A DNA stretch of 7,580 bases from Pseudomonadota bacterium (lineage in GTDB: Bacteria; Pseudomonadota; Alphaproteobacteria; Rhodospirillales; UBA2165). The translations under genes were made by a program, and so were the position numbers. The notes beneath the pieces are model-generated. The model was not told where the DNA came from, did no database searches, and saw only the letters and a list, made by a program, of their open reading frames with translations. Below are positions 1 to 6,105 of this stretch, one piece after another. The stretch is taken from NCBI GenBank assembly GCA_027592155.1, contig JAQCKY010000096.1:1-7580 (forward strand), given 5' to 3'. Each line of letters begins with the position of its first letter. Position 1 is the first letter of the stretch.

Positions 1-518
1 CCAGCTTTGCGCGCTCTCGCGATAGCCGTCGCCTGGCCAAGTTCCAAGACAGCTTGAGCCGCACAGTTCTACGGTCTCCGGTCGACGGGTTGGTCAAATC
101 CCTCTACGTCGTGACAATCGGCGGCGTGTTACGGCCCGGTGATCCGGTGGTGGACATCGTCCCCGTCGGTGATCGTTTGGTGATCGAGGCGAAACTCCCG
201 ACCCAGGACATCGGCTTCGTCCAGGCGGGGCAGCGGGTCCTGGTAAAACTAGCCTCGTCGGACGCAATGCGTTTCGACAGCCTTGAAGGCAAGGTCCTGG
301 CCGTCAGTCCCGATACCTTGGTGTCACAGGACGGTGTGCCCTTCTATCGCGTCCGCATCGAGACCGAGCGTAATCACTTCAAGCGCGGGTCACTCAAATA
401 TAATCTCTTCCCGGGCATGCAGGTCAGCGCATCGATCCATACCGGCGAGAGAACGGTTCTCGAATATATAATCGATCCGTTCCTGAACTCCGCCAACAGC
501 GCACTCCGGGAACGCTAG
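1..518 (+). CDS. HlyD/PrtE-family type I secretion periplasmic adaptor, C-terminal part
   Basis: This is the 3' end of a membrane fusion (adaptor) protein of type I secretion systems, which links an inner-membrane ABC exporter to a TolC-like outer-membrane channel. The reading frame is open from base 3 to TAG at 516-518, and the 5' part lies outside the window. The first residues (ARSRDSRRLAKFQDSLSRT) look like the end of the coiled-coil hairpin. The family signature follows: RSPVDGLVKSLYVVTIGGVL (lipoyl half-motif), then DIVPVGDRLVIEAKL and DIGFVQAGQRVLVKL (beta-barrel), ending with the membrane-proximal PGMQVSASIHTGERTVLEYI typical of HlyD, PrtE and AprE. A TTG at 54 could be mistaken for a start, but it lies inside the conserved region. 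The exporter ATPase would be expected upstream. It converges on the crotonase gene with an 8-base gap and no clear terminator. Confidence 0.93.
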   Translation, partial: SFARSRDSRRLAKFQDSLSRTVLRSPVDGLVKSLYVVTIGGVLRPGDPVVDIVPVGDRLVIEAKLPTQDIGFVQAGQRVLVKLASSDAMRFDSLEGKVLAVSPDTLVSQDGVPFYRVRIETERNHFKRGSLKYNLFPGMQVSASIHTGERTVLEYIIDPFLNSANSALRER

Positions 519-526
519 CGCGTCCC

Positions 527-1324
527 CTATTTACCTTTGAAGGCCGGGCGGCGTTTTTCCATAAATGCCGTGCGCCCTTCTTTGTAGTCGTCGCTGTTGG
601 CGCAAGCGGCAACCAACGCATCGAGGGCCGCGTTATCGGCATCCCCGAGACCGTTGGCGATGTCATTGATTGTCAGTTTCGCGGCTTTAAGGGACAGCGG
701 CGCGTTATCGGCAATCCGGCCCAAATATTCAGCGGCGAAGTCGTCAAATCCGTCCCGGGGCGCTACTTTGTGCACCAAGCCCATATGATAAGCCTCCTCG
801 GGCGTATAACGCCGCGCGGTCAGCAGTATCTCCTTGGCATTCGCGGGCCCGACCGCATCGATGACCCATTGCGTCATATCCTGTCCGTAACCAATCCCCA
901 GCCGTCCGGCGGGAATGGCAAATACCGAATCATCGGTGCATATGCGCAGATCGCAGGCACAGGATAGTCCTAAACCGCCCCCCATGCAGATGCCCTCGAT
1001 GACCGCGACAGTCGGTTTTTCAACCCCTCGAACCCCACGAAACATGCCGGACGAAACGGCCGCATATTCCTTGGCCAGATCGGCATTGGCGCGGCGTTTC
1101 TCGAATTCGGAAATATCGGCACCGGAAACAAATGCCTTGCCACCGACGCCCCGCAAGGCGATCACTCGGACCTCGTCATCTTCGGCATATTGTTTAATGA
1201 CGGCTGTTCCGGCGGCCGCCATGTCCAGCGAAATAGCGTTATGCCGGTCGGGATTGTTATAGAGCAGCCAGCCAATCGCGCCCTCTTTTTTTGCGATAAT
1301 CTTGTCGGTGGTAACGGTATCCAT
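527..1324 (-). CDS. Enoyl-CoA hydratase/isomerase (crotonase) family protein
   Basis: A 265-residue crotonase-fold protein, normal length for the family, expected to act on acyl-CoA thioesters in the cytoplasm. Visible motifs are NNPDRHNAISLDM (23-35), the first oxyanion-hole segment FVSGADISEF (65-74), the second one IEGICMGGGLGLSCACDLR (109-127), and IPAGRLGIGY (137-146). The two glutamates that catalyse hydration in classical enoyl-CoA hydratase (Glu144 and Glu164 of the rat enzyme) align here with Gly119 and Ala139, so simple hydratase activity is doubtful and the substrate is unknown. The ATG at 1324 is preferred because GGAG lies 9 bases upstream. An in-frame TTG at 1339 overlaps that ribosome binding site and is rejected. 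It follows the CoA-transferase gene after 36 bases and is probably cotranscribed with it. Confidence 0.93.
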   Translation of the reverse strand: MDTVTTDKIIAKKEGAIGWLLYNNPDRHNAISLDMAAAGTAVIKQYAEDDEVRVIALRGVGGKAFVSGADISEFEKRRANADLAKEYAAVSSGMFRGVRGVEKPTVAVIEGICMGGGLGLSCACDLRICTDDSVFAIPAGRLGIGYGQDMTQWVIDAVGPANAKEILLTARRYTPEEAYHMGLVHKVAPRDGFDDFAAEYLGRIADNAPLSLKAAKLTINDIANGLGDADNAALDALVAACANSDDYKEGRTAFMEKRRPAFKGK

Positions 1325-1360
1325 AGCGCGTCTCTCCAAGGTTTCGCCGAGATTCTAAGG

Positions 1361-2545
1361 TCAAAGGACCTCTTCTTCGTGTAAGCTGCGAATTTCATCC
1401 GCCGAATATCCATATTCGGCGAGGATCGCATCGGTCTGCTCGCCGAACTCCGGCGCCGCACTCACCATCTGGTTGGGCGTCTGGCTCATATGGATCGGCT
1501 GACCGACGAGCGTCGTCGGCCCTAAGGTCTCCGACACCACGGTCTGCGCGATGCCAAGATGCTCGACCTGTGGATCGGCGAAGGTTTCTTCCAGGGTATA
1601 AATCGGACCGCAAGGAATACCGACCTCGTTCATCAGGTCGACCCACTCGAGCGTCTCTTTATGTGCGGTGTAGGCGGATATCTCTTCATTCAGCGCCTCC
1701 CGATTTTCACGCCGAAGATCGGCATCGGCATATTCCGGTTTACCCGCCATATCATCAGCCCCGAGCGCCTTGCAAAATTTGTCCCACATCGCCGTCATCG
1801 GTGCGATGGTGACATAACCGTTCTTGGTCTTGAAAACGCCGGTCGGTGCATTCGTCGGATGGTTATTGCCGGCCTGTTTGGGCAGTTCCTTCTTCATCGT
1901 CCAACGGGCCGATTGGAAATCCAGCAGGAAGATCATAGCTTCGATAAGCGAGGTATGGATCCACTGCCCCTCACCGGATTTCTCCCGCTCCAACAGCGCG
2001 ACGCAAATGCCGTTCGCCGCAAGCAGGCCCGCCGTCATATCGGAGACCGCCGCGCCTGAGCGCATCGGCCCCCTGCCCGGCTCACCGGTCACCATCATAT
2101 GGCCACCCATTCCCTGGATGATCGGGTCCAGCCCCGGCCGCTTGACGTAAGGACCATCCTGACCGAAGCCCGAGATGCTTGCATACACCAGCCTGGGGTT
2201 AACTTCCTTGAGGCTTTCATAATCGATGCCGAGGCGGAATTTCACATCCGGGCGATAGTTCTCAATGATGACATCATTCTCCGCCACCATCGTTTTGAAA
2301 ACTTCCAAGCCTTTAGGATTCTTCAGATCCAGCGTGATCGAACGTTTGTTACGATGCAGGTTCTGAAAATCGGGGCTGTGGCGTGCCGAAAAATCAGCAT
2401 ACTGCCCATCGCCCGGCATCTCAACTTTGGTGACCTGCGCGCCCCAATCGGCCATCTGTCGTGCCGCCGTCGGCCCGGATCTCGCCCGGGTCAGATCAAG
2501 CACCTTGATATGGGATAACGCCGACGAAGCGGGTTGGTATGTCAT
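1361..2545 (-). CDS. CaiB/BaiF (class III) CoA-transferase
   Basis: A 394-residue class III CoA-transferase, a family that moves CoA between carboxylic acids through aspartyl-CoA intermediates (formyl-CoA:oxalate, carnitine and 2-methylacyl relatives). Motifs are HIKVLDLTRARSGPTAARQM near the N-terminus, WGAQVTKVEMPGDG (34-47), NKRSITLDLKNPKG (66-79), NYRPDV (96-101), SGFGQDGPY (125-133) and RSGAAVSDMTAGL (162-174). Asp169 is the expected catalytic aspartate and falls at the same number as in formyl-CoA transferase. Length is typical. The start at 2545 is chosen because GGAGG lies 9 bases upstream; an in-frame start at 2581 would add twelve unconserved residues. It is first in a probable operon with the crotonase downstream and is divergent from the peroxiredoxin. 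The acyl substrate cannot be told from sequence. Confidence 0.95.
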   Translation of the reverse strand: MTYQPASSALSHIKVLDLTRARSGPTAARQMADWGAQVTKVEMPGDGQYADFSARHSPDFQNLHRNKRSITLDLKNPKGLEVFKTMVAENDVIIENYRPDVKFRLGIDYESLKEVNPRLVYASISGFGQDGPYVKRPGLDPIIQGMGGHMMVTGEPGRGPMRSGAAVSDMTAGLLAANGICVALLEREKSGEGQWIHTSLIEAMIFLLDFQSARWTMKKELPKQAGNNHPTNAPTGVFKTKNGYVTIAPMTAMWDKFCKALGADDMAGKPEYADADLRRENREALNEEISAYTAHKETLEWVDLMNEVGIPCGPIYTLEETFADPQVEHLGIAQTVVSETLGPTTLVGQPIHMSQTPNQMVSAAPEFGEQTDAILAEYGYSADEIRSLHEEEVL

Positions 2546-2756
2546 TGGCAACGGCCTCCGCAAACAATGCAATGAGCGCAAAGCCTATTGGATGGATACG
2601 GCTGTTACAACGCGGAATAGGATAGAAATTCATCCCCAAAGGCTCTCGTGCATGAAATAAAATAAATAACTGAACCGTGGGGCTTTTCATGGCGCCGGTC
2701 GCTACGCTACGCTGCCGGTAATTCCGACGTAAGACGAATATAACCAGGAGCAATTC
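2546..2756. other. Divergent intergenic region between the CoA-transferase and Sec-peroxiredoxin genes
   Basis: These 211 bases must hold both outward promoters. I see good ribosome binding sites at each end (GGAGG for the CoA-transferase, AGGAG at 2746-2750 for the peroxiredoxin), an AT-rich stretch at about 2654-2670, and a GCCGGT direct repeat (about 2693 and 2713) around CGCTACGCTACGCT. I found no convincing -35/-10 pair in either direction. Confidence 0.4.
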
Positions 2757-3206
2757 ATGGCACTCATCGGAACCGGCGATCAAGCGCCGGCGTTCAGTCT
2801 TCCAAACCAGGACGGTTCCGCCGTCAGCCTAGATCAACAATCGGGGATGTATGTCCTCTTGTGGTGGTATCCCAAAGCCGATACCCCTGGCTGAACCATC
2901 GAAGGCAACGGGTTCCGTGATCGAATCCAAGACTTCAAAGATAAAAACACCGTCATTCTGGGCGTCAGCTATGACAGCCCTGACGACAACAAGGCCTTCC
3001 GGGATAAGTTCAGCTTCCCCTATGACCTGCTCAGCGATCAGGATGGCGCGATGTCAGTTGCTTATGGCGCCGCAGAAGCCGACTCCCCACGCTCCAGCCG
3101 GGTATCCGTATTGATAGCCCCGGACGGTACCGTCGCGAAGGCTTACGAAACCGTTGCCCCGGCCGACCATCCGGATCAGGTGCTCGCCGACTTGGCCGCG
3201 CTCTAG
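2757..3206 (+). CDS. Selenocysteine-containing BCP/PrxQ-type peroxiredoxin (TGA at 2892-2894 read as Sec46)
   Basis: A 149-residue thiol-peroxidase-family protein that should reduce hydroperoxides in the cytoplasm. ATG 2757 follows AGGAG with 6-base spacing. The frame runs to TAG 3204-3206 with one interruption, TGA at codon 46. Translation on both sides matches BCP/PrxQ: GDQAPAFSLPNQDG (7-20), YPKADTPG (38-45), then TGA, then TIEGNGFRDRIQDF (47-60), VILGVSYDSPD (66-76), FPYDLLSD (87-94) and the active-site Arg115 in SRVSVLIAPDG. The TGA sits exactly at the peroxidatic cysteine (PxxxTxxC, with Pro39 and Thr43). A SECIS-like hairpin follows and a tRNA-Sec gene lies at 6106-6200, so Sec is the best reading. 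No cysteine exists anywhere; the usual resolving position (+5) is Asn51, so turnover would need an outside thiol. Probably cotranscribed with the next gene. A stop mutation or base error at this one codon is the alternative, but far less likely. Confidence 0.95.
2892..2924 (+). promoter_or_regulatory. Sec-encoding UGA codon and bacterial SECIS-like hairpin
   Basis: The UGA is 2892-2894. Downstream, ACGG (2908-2911) pairs with CCGU (2915-2918) around a GUU loop (2912-2914), and UCGA (2899-2902) pairs with UCGA (2921-2924) below an internal loop of 5 and 2 bases. The apical loop begins with G and starts 17 bases after the UGA. That fits the published bacterial SECIS pattern as I recall it: a short stem about 16-37 bases from UGA with a G among the first loop bases. 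Such hairpins bind SelB with Sec-tRNA. An alternative fold pairs GG and AA with UUCC around a CGGG loop (2909-2912), with AUC/GAU (2898-2900 and 2919-2921) below, and also exposes G. The fold was made by hand. Confidence 0.75.
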
Positions 3207-3220
3207 CGAAGTCAGCACCG

Positions 3221-3727
3221 ATGGCTGCTGAACAGCTCGACCCCGGAGAGCGCATCGTTACCTGGGACGAAGTCCACCGTGACACCCGCGTCCTGGTGTG
3301 CAATCTGTTGGAGTTGGGCCCGTGGAAAGGGATCGTCGGCATCAGCCGGGGGGGATTGGTGCCGGCCACCATCCTCGCCCGGGAACTTGAACTTCGTTAT
3401 GTCGACAGCCTTTGTATCGCCACCTATGACGAACAGGATATGGGCGAGGTCAACATCATCAAAAAACCCGAAGAGGCCTGCGCCGATGGCGGCGCCGGTT
3501 GGCTGCTGGTCGATGACTTGGTCGACACCGGCACCACGATGAAAGTGGCAAAATCCCTTCTGCCGGCAAGCCATGTCGCGACGGTATACGCCAAACCGGA
3601 GGGCATGGAATTCGTCGATAGTTTCGTCCATGAAGTCGCCCAGAAAACCTGGGTCTTCTTCCCCTGGGACATGCAGCTGCAATACACCATGCCGCTGAGC
3701 CGCACGGGCGAAAACAAAGCCGAATAG
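3221..3727 (+). CDS. gpt: Xanthine-guanine phosphoribosyltransferase
   Basis: A 168-residue type I phosphoribosyltransferase that salvages xanthine and guanine with PRPP to XMP and GMP. It closely resembles E. coli Gpt: IVTWDEVHRDTR (12-23), WKGIVGISRGGLVPATILAREL (35-56, with the PRPP-contacting Ser-Arg-Gly-Gly loop), RYVDSLCIATYD (59-70), the PRPP-binding motif WLLVDDLVDTGTT (94-106), VATVYAKPEG (119-128) and TWVFFPWDM (143-151) near the base-binding end. It is slightly longer than the E. coli enzyme (152 residues) through extensions at both ends. The ATG lies 14 bases after the Sec-peroxiredoxin stop with only a poor ribosome binding site (AGCGAAG), which suggests translational coupling. 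In that case Sec read-through upstream may affect its expression (inference). A hairpin terminator follows at once. Confidence 0.96.
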   Translation: MAAEQLDPGERIVTWDEVHRDTRVLVCNLLELGPWKGIVGISRGGLVPATILARELELRYVDSLCIATYDEQDMGEVNIIKKPEEACADGGAGWLLVDDLVDTGTTMKVAKSLLPASHVATVYAKPEGMEFVDSFVHEVAQKTWVFFPWDMQLQYTMPLSRTGENKAE

Positions 3728-3729
3728 GC

Positions 3730-3762
3730 AAAAAAACAGCGGCCCAAAGAGCCGCTGTTCTT
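3730..3762. terminator. Bidirectional rho-independent terminator
   Basis: A perfect 9-bp stem, AACAGCGGC (3735-3743) with GCCGCTGTT (3751-3759), closes a 7-base loop. On the minus strand it is followed by a run of T (A-run 3730-3736), giving a strong terminator for the VPLPA-CTERM gene. On the plus strand it is followed by TTCTTC-like sequence and can end the peroxiredoxin-gpt transcript more weakly. It lies between the convergent stops at 3727 and 3789. Confidence 0.88.
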
Positions 3763-3788
3763 CGTATATCGTTAAATTAGAATTGGTA

Positions 3789-4584
3789 TTAGGCGAGCAC
3801 CTTACGACGGCGGCGCGCGATGATCCCCAGTCCAAGCAAACCCGAGAGAAACAACGGAAGTGCAGCCGGTACCGGAACCGCACTAACCACGACGTCAATG
3901 CTTGATGACGCAACACTCGCTCCACTGAGGAAGGCTTCTAATTCAATGGTATATATACCCGCTTGGTTTGGATCTATTACCGCGATAAACGGGAAAAACG
4001 CGTACGCCCATGAGTTCTGAACAACGTTGTTGCTCGTCAGAAGGTCCGCATAGCTAGGGGCACCAACATCATCTTTGGTGGTTCCACCACCATTGCCGGT
4101 ACCGTTATTCCCGAACGCATGATCCCATTCGGTAATTACACCCGGAATGATAGGATCGAACGGGTCTAGCCCGAATCCAGCGGCCAAAGGGTTGAAATCT
4201 GTCCCCGCCCCGGGATCTACATCTAGACGCAATTCATAGGTAAAATCACTAACCTTCAAATCAGATTCGCCGTTGGTGTCAGTATTCACCCGACCACTCG
4301 AAGTTCCAGATCGAACGACCGGGCGATCCTTCTCCGGCAGGAAATGTATAAGTTTTAGTGCCGTCATAGTTAAACTGATTAGCTGCCGGGAAACGGTTTT
4401 TAGCCCGTAGCCCAATCTCAACGGTTCCGCCGAGTGCTATTCCAGTTCCGACAGTGAAGGAACCATTTGCGTTACCGGAACCAAATATTACATCGGGCGT
4501 TACATTTGCCGCGTTGGCGGGCGTTAACCCTACGAATGTCGCCGCAACGACGAGTGCAGCACCAGCAATGATAGACTTCATCAT
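3789..4584 (-). pseudogene. Secreted VPLPA-CTERM (PEP-CTERM-like) protein, interrupted by a one-base frameshift
   Basis: Two overlapping minus-strand frames form one protein. The 5' frame (ATG 4584 or 4581, after AAGGGG) encodes a signal peptide, MMKSIIAGAALVVAATFVG with a likely cut after ANA near residue 25, then a beta-rich region up to WNFEWSG, and stops at 4279. The 3' frame continues with VNTDTNGESDLKVSDFTYEL and runs to 3789, ending in a sorting signal: VPVPAALPLF, a hydrophobic segment LSGLLGLGII, and ARRRRKVLA. Dropping one G from the GGG run (CCC at 4289-4291) joins them smoothly as NFEWS-VNTDTNG in a 264-residue protein. Such C-terminal signals direct exosortase-type processing at the envelope. 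The middle part has no function I recognise. The break may be a base-calling error, a recent mutation, phase variation in a short run, or +1 frameshifting. An ATG at 4421 lies upstream of the break in the wrong frame and is not a real start. Confidence 0.85.
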
Positions 4585-4662
4585 GAATTCCCCTTCAAGA
4601 AATTTTTTTTGCGTCCCCACACGGACTACCGCTCTTGTGCACCACACGGGACCGTGATGTCA

Positions 4663-4740
4663 ATAATATGCGCGTAATTCTTGTCATAAAGATTAATAAT
4701 TCAGGTAGCAAGCAATCTTAGGCAAGATGACGCATATTAT
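4663..4740. repeat. 10-bp perfect inverted repeat flanking a 58-base spacer
   Basis: ATAATATGCG at 4663-4672 is the exact reverse complement of CGCATATTAT at 4731-4740. The pair lies in the region between the VPLPA-CTERM start (4584) and the yghU-like stop (4762), where the VPLPA-CTERM promoter must lie. It could be a pair of operator half-sites or chance in AT-rich DNA. No T-run makes it a terminator. Confidence 0.45.
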
Positions 4741-4761
4741 ATGCCACAATGAAGCCATTAC

Positions 4762-5625
4762 TCAGATCAACACCCCGGTCTTGCCGTCGAAGTCGCTTTC
4801 GTCATGGCGTTCACGGATTTGCTCTTCCGGTTCACCTGAGGTTCGATTAACCATCCGGCCGCGTTTGACGGCCTCCCGATTGCCAATTTCCCGCGTCCAG
4901 CGCTGGACATTTTTGTAGGTCTCGACGTCGAGAAACTCACCGGCTTCATATATTTTGCCGAGAGCCAGAAGACCGTACCAAGGCCAAATCGCGATATCGG
5001 CAATCGAATAGTCATCGCCGCTCATATAGTGGTGATCGGCCAGATGGCGGTCGAGCACGTCCAGCTGACGTTTGGTCTCCATGGCGAACCGATCAACTGC
5101 GTATTTAATCTTTACCGGCGCATAGTGATAGAAATGCCCAAACCCGCCGCCGAGATAGGGCGCGCTGCCCATCTGCCAAAACACCCAGGACATGCACTCC
5201 GTCCGGGCAATCGGATCGGTAGGGATAAAGGCACCGAATTTCTCCGCGAGATAGAGAAGAATCGCGCCGGACTCAAAGACCCGCACCGGTGTGTCGCCAC
5301 TGCGGTCCATCAGCGCAGGAATTTTGGAGTTCGGATTAATATCGACAAATCCACTCCCGAACTGATCCCCCTCGCCAATATCGATCAAATATGCATCATA
5401 CTCCGCGCCGCTATGACCGGCGGCCAAGAGCTCCTCCAGCATGATCGTGACCTTGACCCCATTGGGCGTCGCTAAAGAGTGAAGCTGGAGCGGATGCTTT
5501 CCGACCGGCAGTTCTTTGTCATGAGTGGGGCCGGCAATCGGCCGGTTGGTCTTAGCGAACTTTCCGCCGTTCTCTTCGTCTAACGTCCAGACCCGCGCCG
5601 GGGCGTAAGGGGCTACTTCATCCAT
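4762..5625 (-). CDS. yghU: YghU-like glutathione S-transferase (Nu-class, disulfide-bond reductase type)
   Basis: A 287-residue protein that is very close to E. coli YghU (288 residues) in length and motifs: PARVWTLDEENGGKFAKTNR (9-28), INRP-like NRPIAGPTHDKELPVGKH before the fold, the thioredoxin-like N-domain with LHSLATPNGVKVTIMLEELL, NPNSKIPALMD and the glutathione-binding FESGAILLYLAEKFG, then the helical domain with YLGGGFGHFYHYAP, MSGDDYSIADIAIWPW and the C-terminal VNRTSGEPEEQIRERHD. Family members bind two glutathiones, reduce small disulfides and have organic hydroperoxide reductase activity. ATG 5625 follows AGGA at 9-base spacing. No catalytic cysteine is needed in this class. A glutathione-dependent enzyme near a Sec-peroxiredoxin without resolving cysteine is suggestive, but the genes are on opposite strands and not in one operon. 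Confidence 0.95.
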   Translation of the reverse strand: MDEVAPYAPARVWTLDEENGGKFAKTNRPIAGPTHDKELPVGKHPLQLHSLATPNGVKVTIMLEELLAAGHSGAEYDAYLIDIGEGDQFGSGFVDINPNSKIPALMDRSGDTPVRVFESGAILLYLAEKFGAFIPTDPIARTECMSWVFWQMGSAPYLGGGFGHFYHYAPVKIKYAVDRFAMETKRQLDVLDRHLADHHYMSGDDYSIADIAIWPWYGLLALGKIYEAGEFLDVETYKNVQRWTREIGNREAVKRGRMVNRTSGEPEEQIRERHDESDFDGKTGVLI

Positions 5626-5760
5626 CTGTGTTCATCCTATATTTCTGGGGGCCTGTCAGGCGATTTACATTTCACCAGAATTAGTCTGTTTCAGCCAAAA
5701 ATCAACACACCGAGCCCTCGAAACGAGCGGAGCAGCGAATATCGCGGGATTCGGTTTGGT

Positions 5761-6003
5761 TTACCAAAGAGGCCGATTTGCAAATGCACGACACGAACCG
5801 GACTTCAAATATTTTTCGAATTCGACAGCGCGATCTTCATTCTCGAACGCAAAATACGAAACTAACGACCAGGGTCTGAATTTTGCCGTGTGGATCGATC
5901 GAACGGCGTTATGTGCTTCAATTCGTTTGGCTACAACCGATGTCAGTCCTACATAACGTTCGACCGGATGTGACACAGATCTAATCAGATATACGTACTT
6001 CAT
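5761..6003 (-). CDS. Small GIY-YIG domain protein (UPF0213-like putative endonuclease)
   Basis: An 80-residue single-domain GIY-YIG protein. The motif halves appear as YVY (3-5) and YVG (17-19), followed by Arg27 and His31 in AKRIEAHN and the likely catalytic Glu63 in VEFEKYLKSGS, with the family's usual end, RAFANRPLW (72-80, with small changes). The length is normal, so it looks intact. Its cellular role is not established; the domain usually cuts DNA. ATG 6003 has AAGGTGGG about 6 bases upstream. It lies 102 bases downstream of selC on the same strand with no terminator clearly between them, so it could be transcribed by read-through from the tRNA promoter. Confidence 0.9.
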   Translation of the reverse strand: MKYVYLIRSVSHPVERYVGLTSVVAKRIEAHNAVRSIHTAKFRPWSLVSYFAFENEDRAVEFEKYLKSGSCRAFANRPLW

Positions 6004-6010
6004 TTAAAGC

Positions 6011-6105
6011 CCACCTTCGCCAAGGCTACGGCGGACAGCCTTTGCTGATCACGTCTCTTGGCTGGCTTGCCAGCCGTAGCCCAAGTTCGAAACCTGTGCG
6101 AAGGC
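6011..6105. repeat. Nested inverted-repeat element between selC and the GIY-YIG gene
   Basis: Three perfect inverted pairs are nested around one centre: CCTTCGC (6014-6020) with GCGAAGG (6098-6104), GGCTACGGC (6024-6032) with GCCGTAGCC (6073-6081), and GGCTGGC (6060-6066) with GCCAGCC (6069-6075). The last two pairs share bases, so they are alternative folds. In the minus-sense transcript the outer pair joins the tRNA trailer to the bases just before the GIY-YIG start, including part of its ribosome binding site. From memory, similar GC-rich palindromic spacers occur beside tRNA and GIY-YIG genes in alphaproteobacteria; copy number here cannot be judged. Confidence 0.6.

Noticed and set aside
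513..520. CGCTAGCG palindrome at the HlyD stop as a terminator
   Set aside because: Only four base pairs with no loop and no following T-run.
1325..1339. Longer crotonase N-terminus from TTG 1339
   Set aside because: The TTG overlaps the GGAG ribosome binding site that serves ATG 1324, and the added residues are unconserved.
1559..2059. Plus-strand open frame of 166 codons
   Set aside because: Antisense shadow of the CoA-transferase gene without domain signal.
2546..2581. Longer CoA-transferase N-terminus from 2581
   Set aside because: GGAGG lies within this stretch at correct spacing for ATG 2545, and the extra residues do not look like the family.
2739..2744. TATAAC as -10 box of the peroxiredoxin gene
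   Set aside because: Transcription would start beyond the AGGAG ribosome binding site, and no -35 box is found at suitable distance.
2892..2894. TGA as a nonsense mutation making the peroxiredoxin a pseudogene
   Set aside because: It hits the single catalytic Cys codon out of 149, the rest of the gene is intact, a SECIS-like hairpin follows and tRNA-Sec is encoded nearby. Not fully excluded without reads.
3212..3925. Long minus-strand open frame across gpt
   Set aside because: Shadow of the well-supported gpt gene; it crosses the terminator and the end of the VPLPA-CTERM gene and has no recognisable domain.
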